Positions 20,368 through 30,950 of a stretch of DNA of 43,043 nucleotides are shown here, piece after piece. Below the pieces are notes generated by a model, which ran no database searches, was not told the origin of the DNA, and saw only the letters and a list, made by a program, of their open reading frames with translations. This DNA is from Lysobacteraceae bacterium (GTDB lineage: Bacteria > Pseudomonadota > Gammaproteobacteria > Xanthomonadales > Rhodanobacteraceae), in the NCBI GenBank assembly GCA_028870665.1, contig JAGWPB010000016.1, forward strand, positions 1-43,043. The letters are read 5' to 3'. The stretch's first letter is position 1, and each line of letters begins with the position of its first letter. The position numbers were made by a program, and so were the translations under genes.

Positions 20368-21600
20368 TCAGAAATTCTTGGAAAGCCAGCCGCGCATGCG
20401 GCCGAGCACGTTGCCGACGCTGCCCGACACCGCGCCGCCGCCGCGCGTCGCGTCGCCACGCGCGCCGTGCAGCAGCAGACCGACCGCGGTCGCGTGCACG
20501 TGCCCGGACACGGTTTCGGACAGGCCGCCGACGTGCTGCGGCAGACCCACGCGGACCATCTTGTGGAACACCTCCTCGGCCAGCTCCAGCGCGCCTTCCA
20601 TCTGCGACGCGCCACCGGTCAGCACGATGCCGGCCGCGACCATGTTCTCGAAGCCGGAGCGCCGCAGCTCGTCCTGCACCATCTCGAAGATCTCCTCGTA
20701 GCGGGCCTGGACGCTCTGCGCCAGCGCCTGCCGCGCCAGCCGCCGCGGCGGGCGGTCGCCGACGCTGGGCACCTGCACGGTCTCGTCGGCGTGGGCCAGC
20801 TGCGCCAGCGCGCAGGCGTACTTGACCTTGATCTCCTCGGCATGCGCGGTCGGCGTGTGCACCCCGTAGGCGATGTCGTTGGTGACCTGATCGCCCCCAA
20901 CCGGCAACGCGCGGGTGTAGCGGATCGCGCCCTGGGCATAGATGGCGATGTCGGTGGTGCCGGCGCCGATGTCGACCAGGCACACACCCAGTTCGCGCTC
21001 GTCGTCGGTCAGCACGGCACGCGCGCTGGCGATCGCCGAGGGCACCAGCTCGTCCACCGACAGTCCGCAGCGCTGGATGCACTTTTGCAGGTTCTGCACC
21101 GCGCTGGCGGCGCCGGTCACCAGGTGCACGCCGGCCTCGAGGCGCACGCCGCTCATGCCGACCGGGTGGCGGATGCCGTCCTGGCCGTCGATGCGGTACT
21201 CCTGCGATTCCTTGTAGAGCAGCTTGCGGTCGGCCGGGATCGCCACCGCGCTGGCCGCTTCCAGCACCTGCTCGAGATCGGACGCGGTCACCTCACGGTC
21301 GCGGATCGCGGCGGTGCCATGCGAGTTGCGCGTCTCCAGATGACTGCCTGAGATCGACGCGCACACCGAGCGGATGTCGCAACCGGCCATCAGCTCGGCC
21401 TCCTCGACCGCGCGCTGGATCGAATGCACGGTGGATTCGATGTCGACCACCGCGCCGCGTTTCATGCCGCGCGAGACGTGCGAGCCGAAGCCGATCACCT
21501 CGACCGGCTCGCCGGGCGCGTATTCACCGACCACGGCCATCACCTTGGAGGTGCCGATATCGAGACCGACCACCAGCTGCTTGTCGTTTCTGCGGTTCAT
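20368..21600 (-). CDS. ftsA: Cell division protein FtsA
   Basis: A 410-residue actin-like protein that tethers FtsZ to the inner membrane and recruits later divisome proteins. Nucleotide-binding motifs are DIGTSKV near the N-terminus, VDIGAGTTDIAIY in the middle and VLTGGASQMEG towards the end. The C-terminal MRGWLSKNF is the amphipathic membrane-targeting helix. The start is 1 nt after the ftsQ stop codon, so ribosomes probably pass directly from ftsQ. ftsZ follows after 153 bp. Confidence 0.97.
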   Translation of the reverse strand: MNRRNDKQLVVGLDIGTSKVMAVVGEYAPGEPVEVIGFGSHVSRGMKRGAVVDIESTVHSIQRAVEEAELMAGCDIRSVCASISGSHLETRNSHGTAAIRDREVTASDLEQVLEAASAVAIPADRKLLYKESQEYRIDGQDGIRHPVGMSGVRLEAGVHLVTGAASAVQNLQKCIQRCGLSVDELVPSAIASARAVLTDDERELGVCLVDIGAGTTDIAIYAQGAIRYTRALPVGGDQVTNDIAYGVHTPTAHAEEIKVKYACALAQLAHADETVQVPSVGDRPPRRLARQALAQSVQARYEEIFEMVQDELRRSGFENMVAAGIVLTGGASQMEGALELAEEVFHKMVRVGLPQHVGGLSETVSGHVHATAVGLLLHGARGDATRGGGAVSGSVGNVLGRMRGWLSKNF

Positions 21601-21601
21601 C

Positions 21602-22378
21602 TCAGACCCTTGCTGCAGAAGGCGCGGCCGCGGGTGCGGCGGAGGCAGCCGGAGCGGCCGGCGCCGCGGACGGCGGCTCCGGCGGCCATTTCACGGCGAA
21701 GCCGTTGGTGTAACGAAGATCGGCGTACTCGAAGCCTTGCGGGTGGGCGGAGGCCAGCTGCGGCCAGACCGCCAGAAACCGCGCCAGCCGCCGTGTCGGC
21801 TGCTCGTGGCCGACACTGATGCGGGCACCGCCGGCGAGCGTCAGCGCGTAGCTGCCGCGGCCGGTCAGGTCGACCGCGGCGACGTGCAGTCCGTGCGCCG
21901 CGCAAGCCGCGGCGGCAACCCGGTAGAAGGCGATCACGTCGGCCAGTCGCGCGTCCGGCCCGGCCAGCTGCGGCAGGCCGCCGAGCGTGGCCGCATCGGG
22001 CACGCTGAACACGGTGCCATCGGTGGCGATCAGCCGACCTCCGGTCCAGCGCGCCCACGGCGCGCGCTCGGCAATGCGAATGGTCACGGTGTCCGGCCAT
22101 CGCTTGCGCACCTGCGCGCTGGCGACCCATGGCAGCGCGGCAACCGCCCGCTGCACCTGGTTGAGATCGATGGCGAAAAAGCCGCGCGCCAGCAGCGGTG
22201 CCGCCACGGCGCGCACCTGCGCGGCACGCACGTGCACGAAGGGTGCCTCCACGGTCAGGTAACGCACCGGCCAGCGCCCGGCGACCAGCCAGCCTTCCAG
22301 CACACCGACCACCGGCAACGCCAGCAGCGCCAGCGCGGCAACCCAGCCGGCGAAACGGATGGCGCCACCGCGGGTCAT
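21602..22378 (-). CDS. ftsQ: Cell division protein FtsQ
   Basis: A 258-residue bitopic divisome protein that links FtsA/FtsK to FtsB-FtsL. It has a short cytoplasmic part, a membrane segment at about residues 8-27, a POTRA domain (about 35-105, [13 protein letters not shown]...[16 protein letters not shown]) and the beta domain with [11 protein letters not shown]. The last 25 or so residues are an Ala/Pro-rich low-complexity tail. The ATG at 22378 overlaps the ddlB stop (ATGA). Confidence 0.93.
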   Translation of the reverse strand: MTRGGAIRFAGWVAALALLALPVVGVLEGWLVAGRWPVRYLTVEAPFVHVRAAQVRAVAAPLLARGFFAIDLNQVQRAVAALPWVASAQVRKRWPDTVTIRIAERAPWARWTGGRLIATDGTVFSVPDAATLGGLPQLAGPDARLADVIAFYRVAAAACAAHGLHVAAVDLTGRGSYALTLAGGARISVGHEQPTRRLARFLAVWPQLASAHPQGFEYADLRYTNGFAVKWPPEPPSAAPAAPAASAAPAAAPSAARV

Positions 22379-23313
22379 GCGCCCTCCATGCGGAACGAGG
22401 TTTCGAGAATGCGCCAGCACAGCGTCTCGAAATCGATGCCGACGGCGCGCGCGGCCTTGGGCACCAGCGAATGGCTGGTCATGCCCGGCGTGGTGTTGAC
22501 CTCGAGCAGGTGCAGGCCGCCGGCGCGGTCGCGCATGATGTCCACGCGACCCCAACCCGATGCGGCGGCGCTGGCAAAGGCCGTCAGCGCCAGGGCCTGC
22601 ACAGTCTGCTCGGCGGCGGCGTCGAGCCCGGGACACAGATACTGCGTGTCCTCGGCGACGTACTTGGCGTGATAGTCGTAGAAGCCGTCCCTGGGCACGA
22701 TGCGGATGCTCGGCAATGCCGCATCGTCGAGGATGCCGACGGTCAGCTCGTCGCCCTCGATCAGCTGCTCGGCCAGCATCTCGCCGTCGTAACGCGCGGC
22801 AAGATCCACCGCCGACTCGAGATCGCGCGCGGCATAGACGCGCGTGATGCCGACGCTGGAACCCTCGTGCGAAGGTTTGACGATCGCCGGATAGCCGACG
22901 CGCGCGATCGCCGCGGCGACGTCCTCGCCGCGCCCGAAGGCGGCGAAGCGCGGCGTCGGCAGGCCGTCGGCCAGCCACACTTTCTTGGTCCGCACCTTGT
23001 CCATGGTCAGCGCCGACCCGAGCACGCCGGAGCCGGTGCACGGCACGCCGAGCGAGTCGAGCGCGCCCTGCAGCACGCCGTCCTCGCCGCCGCGGCCGTG
23101 CAGGATGTTGAACACGCGGGCGAAGTGGCCTGCGCGCAGCGCATCCAGCAGCGCCGGAATGCCGTCGATGCCGTGCGCATCGACACCGCGCGCCTGCAGC
23201 GCCGCCAGCACGTTGGCGCCGGAGTCCAGGGAAACCTGGCGCTCGGCCGAACGGCCGCCCATCACCACGGCGACGCGGCCGAACTGGCGCGGGTCATCGA
23301 TCTGTCGGGTCAT
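22375..23313 (-). CDS. ddlB: D-alanine--D-alanine ligase
   Basis: A 312-residue ATP-grasp ligase that makes the D-Ala-D-Ala dipeptide added by MurF. The motif [14 protein letters not shown] near the N-terminus corresponds to GGTSAEREVSL of E. coli Ddl[33 protein letters not shown] and the C-terminal metal-binding [15 protein letters not shown] are all present. It overlaps murC upstream and ftsQ downstream by ATGA, the classical place of ddlB. D-Ala-D-Ala specificity is inferred from this context. Confidence 0.95.
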   Translation of the reverse strand: MTRQIDDPRQFGRVAVVMGGRSAERQVSLDSGANVLAALQARGVDAHGIDGIPALLDALRAGHFARVFNILHGRGGEDGVLQGALDSLGVPCTGSGVLGSALTMDKVRTKKVWLADGLPTPRFAAFGRGEDVAAAIARVGYPAIVKPSHEGSSVGITRVYAARDLESAVDLAARYDGEMLAEQLIEGDELTVGILDDAALPSIRIVPRDGFYDYHAKYVAEDTQYLCPGLDAAAEQTVQALALTAFASAAASGWGRVDIMRDRAGGLHLLEVNTTPGMTSHSLVPKAARAVGIDFETLCWRILETSFRMEGA

Positions 23314-24752
23314 GACCGCACCGTTCTCAGCTGTCCGGCGGCGGCCAGTTCGGCGGCCGCGGCACCGATATCGCCCGCGCCCAGCAACAGCAGCAGGTCA
23401 CCGTCGCGCAGCAGTGCCGGCAGCACGCCGGCCAGCTCGCGCGGATGCTCGACCAGCACCGGATCGACCTTGCCGCGCGCGCGCACCGCGCGCGCCAGCG
23501 AGCGGCCGTCGGCGCCGGCGATCGGCGCCTCGCCGGCCGGATAGACCTCGGTCAGCACCAGCACGTCGGCCTCGGCCAGCACGCGCGCGAAGTCGTCGAG
23601 CTGGTCGCGCGTGCGGGTGTAGCGGTGCGGCTGGAACGCCACCACCAGACGGCGGCCGGGCCAGCCGCCGCGCGCGGCGGAAAACACCGCCGCCAGCTCG
23701 CGCGGGTGATGGCCGTAGTCATCCACCAGCAGCGCATGGCCGCGATCGAGCGCGATCTCGCCACGTTGCTGGAAGCGCCGACCGACGCCCTGGAACCGCT
23801 CCAGCGCCTGCGCGATCGCCGCTGCCTCGGCTCCCAGCTGCCAGCCGGTCGCCGCCGCCGCCAGTGCATTGAGCACGTTGTGGCGACCGGGCAGGTTGAG
23901 GGTGACCGCCAGCGCATCGACGCGCCCGGGCAGGTGCAGATCGAAGTGCATCTGCCCGCCCTGCTGGCGCAAGCGGCTGGCGCGCACGTCGGCATCGGGG
24001 GCGTCGATGCCGTAGGTGATCATGCTGCGCGGCGTGGCACGCGCCAGCGCAGCCACTTCGGGATCGTCCGCGCACAGCACCGCGATGCCGTAGAACGGCA
24101 ACCGGTGCAGGAAATCGGCGAAGGCCCTCTTCACCCGATCGAAGTCGCCGCCGTAGTTTTCCAGATGATCGGCGTCGATGTTGGTGATGATCGCCAGCAC
24201 CGGCGACAGCAGCAGGAACGAGCCGTCGGACTCGTCGGCCTCGGCGACCAGATACTCGCCGCTGCCAAGCCGGGCATGACTGCCCGCGGAGTTGAGCAGG
24301 CCGCCGATGACGAAGGTCGGGTCGTAGCCGGCCTCGGCCAGCACGCTGGCGACGAGGCTGGTGGTGGTGGTCTTGCCGTGGGTGCCGGCGACGGCGATGC
24401 CGCGCCGGAAGCGCATCAGCTCGCCCAGCATCTCGGCGCGCGGCACCACCGGCACGCGCCGCGCGCGCGCGGCGACCAGCTCGACATTGTCGGCGCGGAT
24501 CGCGCTCGAGATCACCACCGCGTCGGCACCCTCGACATGGCTCGCGGCGTGCCCCTCGAACACCTCCACGCCCTGCGTGACGAGCCGCGCGGTGATCGCG
24601 TTGCGGGCGCGGTCGGAGCCGGACACCTCGTAGCCGAGCGTGTGCAGCACCTCGGCGATGCCGCCCATGCCCGCACCGCCGATGCCGATGAAGTGCACGC
24701 GCCGGAACGCGTACATGAAGTCGTCGTGGGCACGCAGGCGGCGCGGCGTCAT
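23310..24752 (-). CDS. murC: UDP-N-acetylmuramate--L-alanine ligase
   Basis: A 480-residue Mur ligase that adds the first amino acid of the peptide stem. The Rossmann motif [12 protein letters not shown] is at 23-34 and the ATP-binding loop GTHGKTTT at 123-130; the central [13 protein letters not shown] and YGHHPRE stretches are diagnostic. The ATG at 24752 overlaps the murG stop as ATGA; a second Met at residue 13 (MYAFRRVHF) is nearer the conserved core and could also be used. It is followed by ddlB with another ATGA overlap. Confidence 0.96.
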   Translation of the reverse strand: MTPRRLRAHDDFMYAFRRVHFIGIGGAGMGGIAEVLHTLGYEVSGSDRARNAITARLVTQGVEVFEGHAASHVEGADAVVISSAIRADNVELVAARARRVPVVPRAEMLGELMRFRRGIAVAGTHGKTTTTSLVASVLAEAGYDPTFVIGGLLNSAGSHARLGSGEYLVAEADESDGSFLLLSPVLAIITNIDADHLENYGGDFDRVKRAFADFLHRLPFYGIAVLCADDPEVAALARATPRSMITYGIDAPDADVRASRLRQQGGQMHFDLHLPGRVDALAVTLNLPGRHNVLNALAAAATGWQLGAEAAAIAQALERFQGVGRRFQQRGEIALDRGHALLVDDYGHHPRELAAVFSAARGGWPGRRLVVAFQPHRYTRTRDQLDDFARVLAEADVLVLTEVYPAGEAPIAGADGRSLARAVRARGKVDPVLVEHPRELAGVLPALLRDGDLLLLLGAGDIGAAAAELAAAGQLRTVRS

Positions 24753-25822
24753 GCGGCCACCTCCAGGCAGGCGCGCGCGATCGCGGCGGCCGCATCGGGA
24801 CGCGCCTGGGTGCGCGCGGCCGTCGCCATCGCCAGCATCCGGGCGTGGTCGCCCAACAGGCCGCCGAGTCGATCCGCCAGGCGCGCCGGATCCAGATCGC
24901 GCTCCTGCACGCACTCGGCGGCGCCGGCCTTCACCAGCGCCTCGGCGTTGCGCGTCTGGTGATCGTCCACCGCATGCGGAAACGGCACCAGGATCGCGCC
25001 CAGGCCGGCCGCGGCCAGCTCGGCGACGGTCAGCGCGCCGGCGCGGCAGATGGCCAGATCGGCCCAGGCGTAGGCCTCGGCCATGTCGTCGATGAAGGGC
25101 TCGACGCGCGCCTCGATGCCGGCCTCGGCATACGCGATGCGCGCCTCGTCCACGCCGCGCGCACCGCACTGATGCCGCACCTCGGGCCGCAGCACGGGCG
25201 CCAACAGCGCCAGCGCCTGCGGCACGATCCGATTGAGCGCGCGCGCCCCCAGGCTGCCGCCCAGCACCAGCAGTCGCGATCGCCCGGCATGTGCGGTCAG
25301 CCGCTGGTCGGGCGACGGCAGCGCCGCGATCGCCGCGCGCACCGGGTTGCCCACCCACTCGGCACCCGGCAAGGCGTGCGCAAAGCCCGCCAGCACCCGC
25401 CGCGCCCGTCGCGCCAGCACGCGATTGGTGAACCCGGCCAGGGCATTCTGCTCGTGCACCACGAGCGGCCGCCGCAGCCACCATGCCGCGACGCCGCCGG
25501 GACCGGCGACGTAGCCGCCCAGCGCCAGCACGCTGCGCGGACGCACGCGACGCAATACGCCGAGCGAGGCGGCGAAGGCGCGCAGCAGCATCAGCGGCGC
25601 GCGCAACCGCGCAGTCAGGCCCTTGCCGCGCAGGCCGCTGACCGGCACCGTCTCCAGCGCGATGCCGCGCGCCGGCACCAGCCGCGTTTCCAGGCCGCCG
25701 CTCGCGCCCAGCCACACCACCGGCACGCCCGCCACCGCCAGCGCCTCGGCCACCGCGAGACCGGGAAAGATGTGGCCGCCGGTGCCGCCGGCCATGATCA
25801 GCACGGGCGCGGTGACGCTCAT
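24749..25822 (-). CDS. murG: UDP-GlcNAc:lipid I GlcNAc transferase MurG
   Basis: A 357-residue GT-B glycosyltransferase that converts lipid I to lipid II on the inner face of the membrane. The N-terminal glycine-rich loop [16 protein letters not shown] (about 10-25), the second loop [11 protein letters not shown] and the UDP-GlcNAc-binding [15 protein letters not shown] are present. The start at 25822 overlaps the ftsW stop (ATGA), so the longer upstream reading is rejected. It ends overlapping murC. Confidence 0.96.
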   Translation of the reverse strand: MSVTAPVLIMAGGTGGHIFPGLAVAEALAVAGVPVVWLGASGGLETRLVPARGIALETVPVSGLRGKGLTARLRAPLMLLRAFAASLGVLRRVRPRSVLALGGYVAGPGGVAAWWLRRPLVVHEQNALAGFTNRVLARRARRVLAGFAHALPGAEWVGNPVRAAIAALPSPDQRLTAHAGRSRLLVLGGSLGARALNRIVPQALALLAPVLRPEVRHQCGARGVDEARIAYAEAGIEARVEPFIDDMAEAYAWADLAICRAGALTVAELAAAGLGAILVPFPHAVDDHQTRNAEALVKAGAAECVQERDLDPARLADRLGGLLGDHARMLAMATAARTQARPDAAAAIARACLEVAA

Positions 25823-27033
25823 GCGCCGCCCTCCGCCGCCAGGCCGGCGACAGCCGGGTTGCGCACGGCCATCCGCCGCGCATCCTCGGCGCGGGTGATT
25901 TCGTAACTGGCGCGCAGCAGTACGCCGAGCATCGCGCAAGTCATCAGCACGCTGGAGCCGCCGGAGCTGATCAACGGCAGAGTCAGACCCTTGGTCGGCA
26001 GCACGCCGAGGTTGACGCCGATCGACACCAGCGCCTGCACGCCGAGGCACAAGGAGATGCCGAACGCCACATAGCCGGCATAGCGCTGGCCGATTTCCGC
26101 GCCCTTCAGCGCCAGCCACAGGCCGCGCCCGACCAGCAGCGCGAACAGGCCCAGCACCAGCACGATCCCGGCCAGGCCAAGCTCCTCGGCGATCACCGCG
26201 AGGATGAAGTCAGTGTGCGCCTCGGGCAGATAGAACAGCTTCTGCACCGACGCGCCGAGACCGACGCCGAACCATTCGCCGCGACCGACCGCGATCAGCG
26301 CCTGGGTCAGCTGGAAGCCGTCGCTGAAGGGATCCTTCCACGGATTGAGGAACGAGGTCAGGCGCTCGACGCGATAGCTCTTGCTCAGCGCCGCCCACGC
26401 CATCATCGGCACCAGTGGCAGCCCCATCATCACCAGATTGCGCATGCGCGCACCGGCAAACCAGACCATGCCGACGGTGATCGCCAGCACCAGCGAGGCC
26501 GAGCCGAAGTCCGGCTGCGCCAGCAACAGCACGGCGAGGAATCCGGCGACGCCGACCGGCTTGAGCGCGCCGAAGAACTTGCGCTCGACGCCCTCGCGAT
26601 GACGCACCAGATAGCTGGCCACGTACAGGATCACCACCAGCTTGACCGCCTCGACCGGCTGGAAGCCGGTGATGCCGAGGTTGATCCAGCGCCGCGCGCC
26701 GTTGATGCGCATGCCCAGCACCGGCACGAACACCGCCAGCAGCGAGGCCACCGCCAGCAGCATCAGCACGAAGCCGTACTTCTCCAGCTGGCGCAGCTCG
26801 GTGCGGATCGCGACCAGCGCCAGCGCGCCGCCCAGGGTCAGGAACAGCAGATGCCGCTTGAGATAGAAGAACGGCCCGATGTGGCGCCCCTCGGCGACCG
26901 CGATCGAGCTCGACGCCACCATCACGATGCCGAGGCTGACGATGCCGGCGATCGCCAGCAGCAGCCACGGATCGTAGCGGCCGCGCGGACCGCTGTGGCG
27001 CTGGGCCTGGACCGGGCGCAGGAAGTCGAGCAT
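25819..27033 (-). CDS. ftsW: Septal peptidoglycan glycosyltransferase FtsW (SEDS)
   Basis: A 404-residue SEDS polymerase with about ten membrane segments that, paired with FtsI, polymerises lipid II at the septum. Family motifs are [19 protein letters not shown] (the second extracellular region), [27 protein letters not shown], and [20 protein letters not shown] near the C-terminus. Translation starts at the ATG overlapping the mraY stop by one base (TGATG). It ends in ATGA with murG. It lies between mraY and murG without murD, which is often placed there in other gammaproteobacteria. Confidence 0.95.
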   Translation of the reverse strand: MLDFLRPVQAQRHSGPRGRYDPWLLLAIAGIVSLGIVMVASSSIAVAEGRHIGPFFYLKRHLLFLTLGGALALVAIRTELRQLEKYGFVLMLLAVASLLAVFVPVLGMRINGARRWINLGITGFQPVEAVKLVVILYVASYLVRHREGVERKFFGALKPVGVAGFLAVLLLAQPDFGSASLVLAITVGMVWFAGARMRNLVMMGLPLVPMMAWAALSKSYRVERLTSFLNPWKDPFSDGFQLTQALIAVGRGEWFGVGLGASVQKLFYLPEAHTDFILAVIAEELGLAGIVLVLGLFALLVGRGLWLALKGAEIGQRYAGYVAFGISLCLGVQALVSIGVNLGVLPTKGLTLPLISSGGSSVLMTCAMLGVLLRASYEITRAEDARRMAVRNPAVAGLAAEGGA

Positions 27034-28115
27034 CAGCGCACCTTCAGGGTCGCGAGACCGATCAGCACCAGCACCACGCTGATGATCCAGAAGCGCACGA
27101 TCACGCGCGGCTCGGGCCAGCCCTTCAGCTCGAAGTGGTGGTGGATCGGTGCCATGCGGAAGATGCGCTTGCCGGTCAGCTTGTAGCTGGCGACCTGCAG
27201 CACCACCGAGGCGGTTTCCATGACGAACACGCCGCCCATCACCAGCAGCACGATCTCCTGGCGCACGATCACCGCGATGCAGCCGAGCGCGGCCCCGATC
27301 GCCAGCGCGCCGACGTCGCCCATGAACACCTGCGCCGGATAGGCGTTGAACCAGAGGAATCCCAGGCCCGCGCCGGCCAGCGCGCCACAGAAGATCGCCA
27401 GCTCGCCGGCGCCCGGGATCGCCGGAATGTCGAGGTAGCTGGAGAACACCGCGTTGCCGGCGAGGTAGGCGAAGATGCCCAGCGCACCCGCCACCAGCAC
27501 GCTCGGCATGATCGCCAGTCCGTCGAGGCCGTCGGTCAGGTTCACCGCGTTGGAAAAGCCGACGATCATCAGATAGGCGATCGGAATGAAGCCGGCCCCG
27601 AGCGGAATCGCCACCTGCTTGAACAGCGGCACGTACAGCGCGGTCGCCGCCGGCACCGGCGCGCTGGCGAACAGCAGCACGGCCGCGCTCAGCCCGACCA
27701 GCGACTGCCAGAGATACTTCCAGCGCGCCGGCAGACCGCGGCTGTCCTTCAGCACCAGCTTCTTGTAGTCGTCGTAGAAGCCGATCGCGCCGTAGGCCAC
27801 GGTGACGCCCAGCACGATCCACACATAGCGGTTGCCGAGATCGGCCCAGAGCAGGGTGGCGAGGACGATCGCCAGCAGGATCAGGGTGCCGCCCATGGTC
27901 GGCGTGCCGGCCTTGCTCAGGTGTGACTGCGGGCCGTCGTTGCGGATCACCTGGCCCGCCTTCTGCGCGGCCAGGCGCCGGATCAGGCCGGGGCCGAACA
28001 GCAGCGAAAAGGCCAGCGCCGTCAGCGCACTCATGATGGTGCGGAAGGTGATGTACTCGAACAGATGGAAGCCGCCGATGTAGCCCTGCAGCCAGCGCGC
28101 CAGTTCAAGCAGCAT
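27033..28115 (-). CDS. mraY: Phospho-MurNAc-pentapeptide transferase MraY
   Basis: A 360-residue membrane enzyme with ten predicted helices that transfers phospho-MurNAc-pentapeptide to undecaprenyl phosphate, forming lipid I. Signature stretches are [21 protein letters not shown] (the catalytic Asp region), [13 protein letters not shown] and the histidine cluster [13 protein letters not shown]. The length equals the E. coli enzyme. The ATG at 28115 lies 11 nt inside the end of murF. In E. coli murD follows mraY; here the next gene is ftsW and murD is not in the window. Confidence 0.97.
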   Translation of the reverse strand: MLLELARWLQGYIGGFHLFEYITFRTIMSALTALAFSLLFGPGLIRRLAAQKAGQVIRNDGPQSHLSKAGTPTMGGTLILLAIVLATLLWADLGNRYVWIVLGVTVAYGAIGFYDDYKKLVLKDSRGLPARWKYLWQSLVGLSAAVLLFASAPVPAATALYVPLFKQVAIPLGAGFIPIAYLMIVGFSNAVNLTDGLDGLAIMPSVLVAGALGIFAYLAGNAVFSSYLDIPAIPGAGELAIFCGALAGAGLGFLWFNAYPAQVFMGDVGALAIGAALGCIAVIVRQEIVLLVMGGVFVMETASVVLQVASYKLTGKRIFRMAPIHHHFELKGWPEPRVIVRFWIISVVLVLIGLATLKVR

Positions 28116-29475
28116 GCGCCGTCCCTCCCGCGGTATCGCCACCCAGCGCCGCCACCACGCGTTCCATGCCGGATGAACGCGAGCCCTTGACCAGGCAGGT
28201 GACGCCCGCGTGCAGGGCGTCGCGCAAGGCCGCAATCAGCGTCGCCTGATCGTCGCAATGCACGCCCGCGTCACCGAATGCCGCGCTGGCCGCACGGCTC
28301 AGACGACCCACCGTGAACAGCCGCACGATGCCCGCGGCGCGCGCCTGCGCTCCGACCGCGGCGTGCAAGGCCTCGGCGTCCGTGCCCAGTTCGGCCATGT
28401 CGCCCAGGACCAGCCAGGTCTCGCCGCCGGCCAGCGCCAGCGTGGCGATCGCCGCGGCCACCGAACCGGGATTGGCGTTGTAGGTATCGTCGATCAGGGT
28501 CCAGCCGCCGGCCATCGCGCGCCGCGTCAGCCGGCCGGGCACCGCGCTGGCGGTTTCCAGCCCGGCCACGATATCCGCCAGCGGCATGTCCAGCGCGATC
28601 GCGGCGGCGGCGGCGGCCAGTGCGTTGAGCACGTTGTGCCGGCCCGACAACGGCAGCCGGACGTTGGCGGCACCCGCAGGCGTCAGCAGCCGGAAGCGGC
28701 TGCCGTCGGCGGTCAGCGCCAGTTCGACGGCGCCCACCTCGACCGCGCTGCCGAGGCCGAAGCGCAGTACCCGACGCGTGCCGGCGAGGCCGGCGAAGAA
28801 CCCGGCATAGGCGTCGTCGGCATTGATCACCGCGACGCCGTCGGCGGGCAGCGCCTCGTAGAGGGCGCCCTTGGTGCCGGCCACGCCGTCGATGCTGCCG
28901 AGTCGCTCCAGATGCGCGGGCGCGATGTTGCTGACCAGCGCCACCTGCGGCCGCGCGATCGCGGCCAGATAGGCGATGTCGCCGGGTTTGCCGGCACCCA
29001 TTTCCAGCACCGCGTACTCGGCATCCGCGGGCATCGCCAGCAGGGTCAGCGGCAGGCCGATCTCGTTGTTGTAATTGCCGGCGGTGACATGGGTGCGGCC
29101 GCGGCGCGCCAGGATCGCCGCCAGCAGGCCCTTGATCGTGGTCTTGCCGCTGGAGCCGGTGATGCCGACCGCCACCACGCGCCGCTGCGCGCGCACCGCG
29201 CTGGCCAGATCGCCCAGCGCCAGCAGGACATCGTCGACCAGCACCTGCGGCAACACCGTCTCGACGCGGCGCGCAACCAGCGCGCCCGACGCACCACGCG
29301 CGCCCGCCGCCGCGACGAAGTCGTGGCCATCGGCGTGTTCGCCGCGAAGCGCCACGAACAGCGCTCCCGGCCCGACCCGGCGCGAGTCGGTGGCGACCGC
29401 GGCGATCATCGCATCGGCGCCGAACAGGCGACCGCGGGTCCACAGGGCCACTTCGCCGAGGTGCAGGTTCAGCAT
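28105..29475 (-). CDS. murF: UDP-MurNAc-tripeptide--D-Ala-D-Ala ligase
   Basis: A 456-residue Mur ligase that attaches D-Ala-D-Ala to complete the pentapeptide. The P-loop [10 protein letters not shown] is at 104-113, followed by the family's [14 protein letters not shown] and the [11 protein letters not shown] segment. It overlaps murE by 7 nt and mraY by 11 nt. The start at 29475 is fixed by the murE overlap. Confidence 0.96.
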   Translation of the reverse strand: MLNLHLGEVALWTRGRLFGADAMIAAVATDSRRVGPGALFVALRGEHADGHDFVAAAGARGASGALVARRVETVLPQVLVDDVLLALGDLASAVRAQRRVVAVGITGSSGKTTIKGLLAAILARRGRTHVTAGNYNNEIGLPLTLLAMPADAEYAVLEMGAGKPGDIAYLAAIARPQVALVSNIAPAHLERLGSIDGVAGTKGALYEALPADGVAVINADDAYAGFFAGLAGTRRVLRFGLGSAVEVGAVELALTADGSRFRLLTPAGAANVRLPLSGRHNVLNALAAAAAAIALDMPLADIVAGLETASAVPGRLTRRAMAGGWTLIDDTYNANPGSVAAAIATLALAGGETWLVLGDMAELGTDAEALHAAVGAQARAAGIVRLFTVGRLSRAASAAFGDAGVHCDDQATLIAALRDALHAGVTCLVKGSRSSGMERVVAALGGDTAGGTAHAA

Positions 29476-30950
29476 GGCCGCGCCTCCAGCGCCGCGCGCG
29501 CCACGGCGCGGTCATCGAAGGGACGGCGCATGCCGGCGAACTCCTGGTACGGCTCGTGCCCCTTGCCGGCGATCAGCACCACGTCGCCGGACCGCGCCGA
29601 TGCGACCGCCGCGGCGATCGCGGCCGCGCGGTCCCGCTGCACGCTGACCGCTGCGCCGTCCGGCATGCCGGAACGGATCGCCGCGACGATGGCGTCGCCG
29701 TCCTCGCCGCGCGGATTGTCGTCGGTGACGATCGCGCGATCGGCCAGACGCGCGGCGATCGCGCCCATCTCGGGGCGCTTGCCGGCATCACGCTCGCCAC
29801 CGCAGCCGAACACGCAGATCAGCGTGCCACGGCAGTGCGCGCGCAGCACGGTCAACGCCTGCTCCAGCGCATCCGGCGTGTGCGCGTAATCCACCACCAC
29901 CAGCGGCGCGCTGCCGCCGCCGAGCCGGCTCATGCGTCCGGGAACCGGGACCAGCGCCGCGAGCGCGTCGCGCAGCGCGTCGAAGCGCACGCCGAGCGCG
30001 CCCAGCGCCGCGGCGACGCCCAGCAGATTGGCGACGTTGAAACGCCCCAGCAGCGCGCTCCGGATCTCCGCCTCGCCCCAGGGCGTGTGCAGCTCGAAGG
30101 CCAGGCCGGCATCGCTGCCGCGGATGGCGTCGGCGCGTACGTCGGCGTCGGTGCTGCCGATGCCGGTCGTCAGGCACCGCACGCCCGGCGGCAGCCGCGG
30201 TGCGAGCGCGCGACCGAAGCCGTCGTCGATGTTGATCACCGCGGCGCGCAGGCCAGGCCAGGCGAACAGTTTCGCCTTGGCCGCGCCGTAGGCGGCCATG
30301 CTGCCGTGGTAGTCGAGATGGTCGCGGGTGAGATTGGTGAACAGCGCCAGATCGAAGTCGACGGCGTTGACGCGGCCCTGTTCCAGCGCGTGCGAGGAGA
30401 CTTCCATCGCCACGTGGCTGGCACCGGCGTCACGGAACGCGGCCAGCAGGCCGTGCACCGCGATCGCGTCCGGCGTGGTGCGCTCGCCGGCGTCCAGCTG
30501 TCCGTGCAGGCCCGCGCCGAGCGTGCCGATGGTGGCCGCGCGCCGGCCGAGCCGCTCGAACGCCTGCGCCAGCAGCTGCACGGTGCTGGTCTTGCCGTTG
30601 GTTCCGGTGACGCCGATCACGGTCAACGCGCGCGACGGCTCGCCGTACCAGCGCGCGGCCAGCGCGCCGACGCGCGCGGCGAGATCGCCGATCCACAATA
30701 CCGGCACTTCCGTCGGCGCCGGCAGGTCCGGCGGGGCCGGCGCATCGGCCAGCACCGCCGCCGCGCCGCGGGCGAGCGCAGCCGGCGCGAACGCGATGCC
30801 GTGCGCGCGCGTGCCGCGCAGCGCCAGGAAGGCGTCGCCGGCGCGCACGCGGCGCGAATCCAGGCTCAGACCGCGGATGCGGATCGCACCCGCCGCGCCG
30901 GCATCGGCGATGCCCGCGAGCAAGTCGGCCAGCGGCATGCCGGCGCTCAT
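29469..30950 (-). CDS. murE: UDP-MurNAc-dipeptide--meso-DAP ligase
   Basis: A 493-residue Mur ligase. The P-loop GVTGTNGKTS is at 113-122. The specificity motif DNPR at residues 411-414 marks addition of meso-diaminopimelate rather than lysine, as expected for a Gram-negative wall. The HALEQGRVNAVDFDLALFTN and GKGHEPYQ stretches are typical. The start at 30950 overlaps the ftsI stop (ATGA). Confidence 0.96.
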   Translation of the reverse strand: MSAGMPLADLLAGIADAGAAGAIRIRGLSLDSRRVRAGDAFLALRGTRAHGIAFAPAALARGAAAVLADAPAPPDLPAPTEVPVLWIGDLAARVGALAARWYGEPSRALTVIGVTGTNGKTSTVQLLAQAFERLGRRAATIGTLGAGLHGQLDAGERTTPDAIAVHGLLAAFRDAGASHVAMEVSSHALEQGRVNAVDFDLALFTNLTRDHLDYHGSMAAYGAAKAKLFAWPGLRAAVINIDDGFGRALAPRLPPGVRCLTTGIGSTDADVRADAIRGSDAGLAFELHTPWGEAEIRSALLGRFNVANLLGVAAALGALGVRFDALRDALAALVPVPGRMSRLGGGSAPLVVVDYAHTPDALEQALTVLRAHCRGTLICVFGCGGERDAGKRPEMGAIAARLADRAIVTDDNPRGEDGDAIVAAIRSGMPDGAAVSVQRDRAAAIAAAVASARSGDVVLIAGKGHEPYQEFAGMRRPFDDRAVARAALEARPC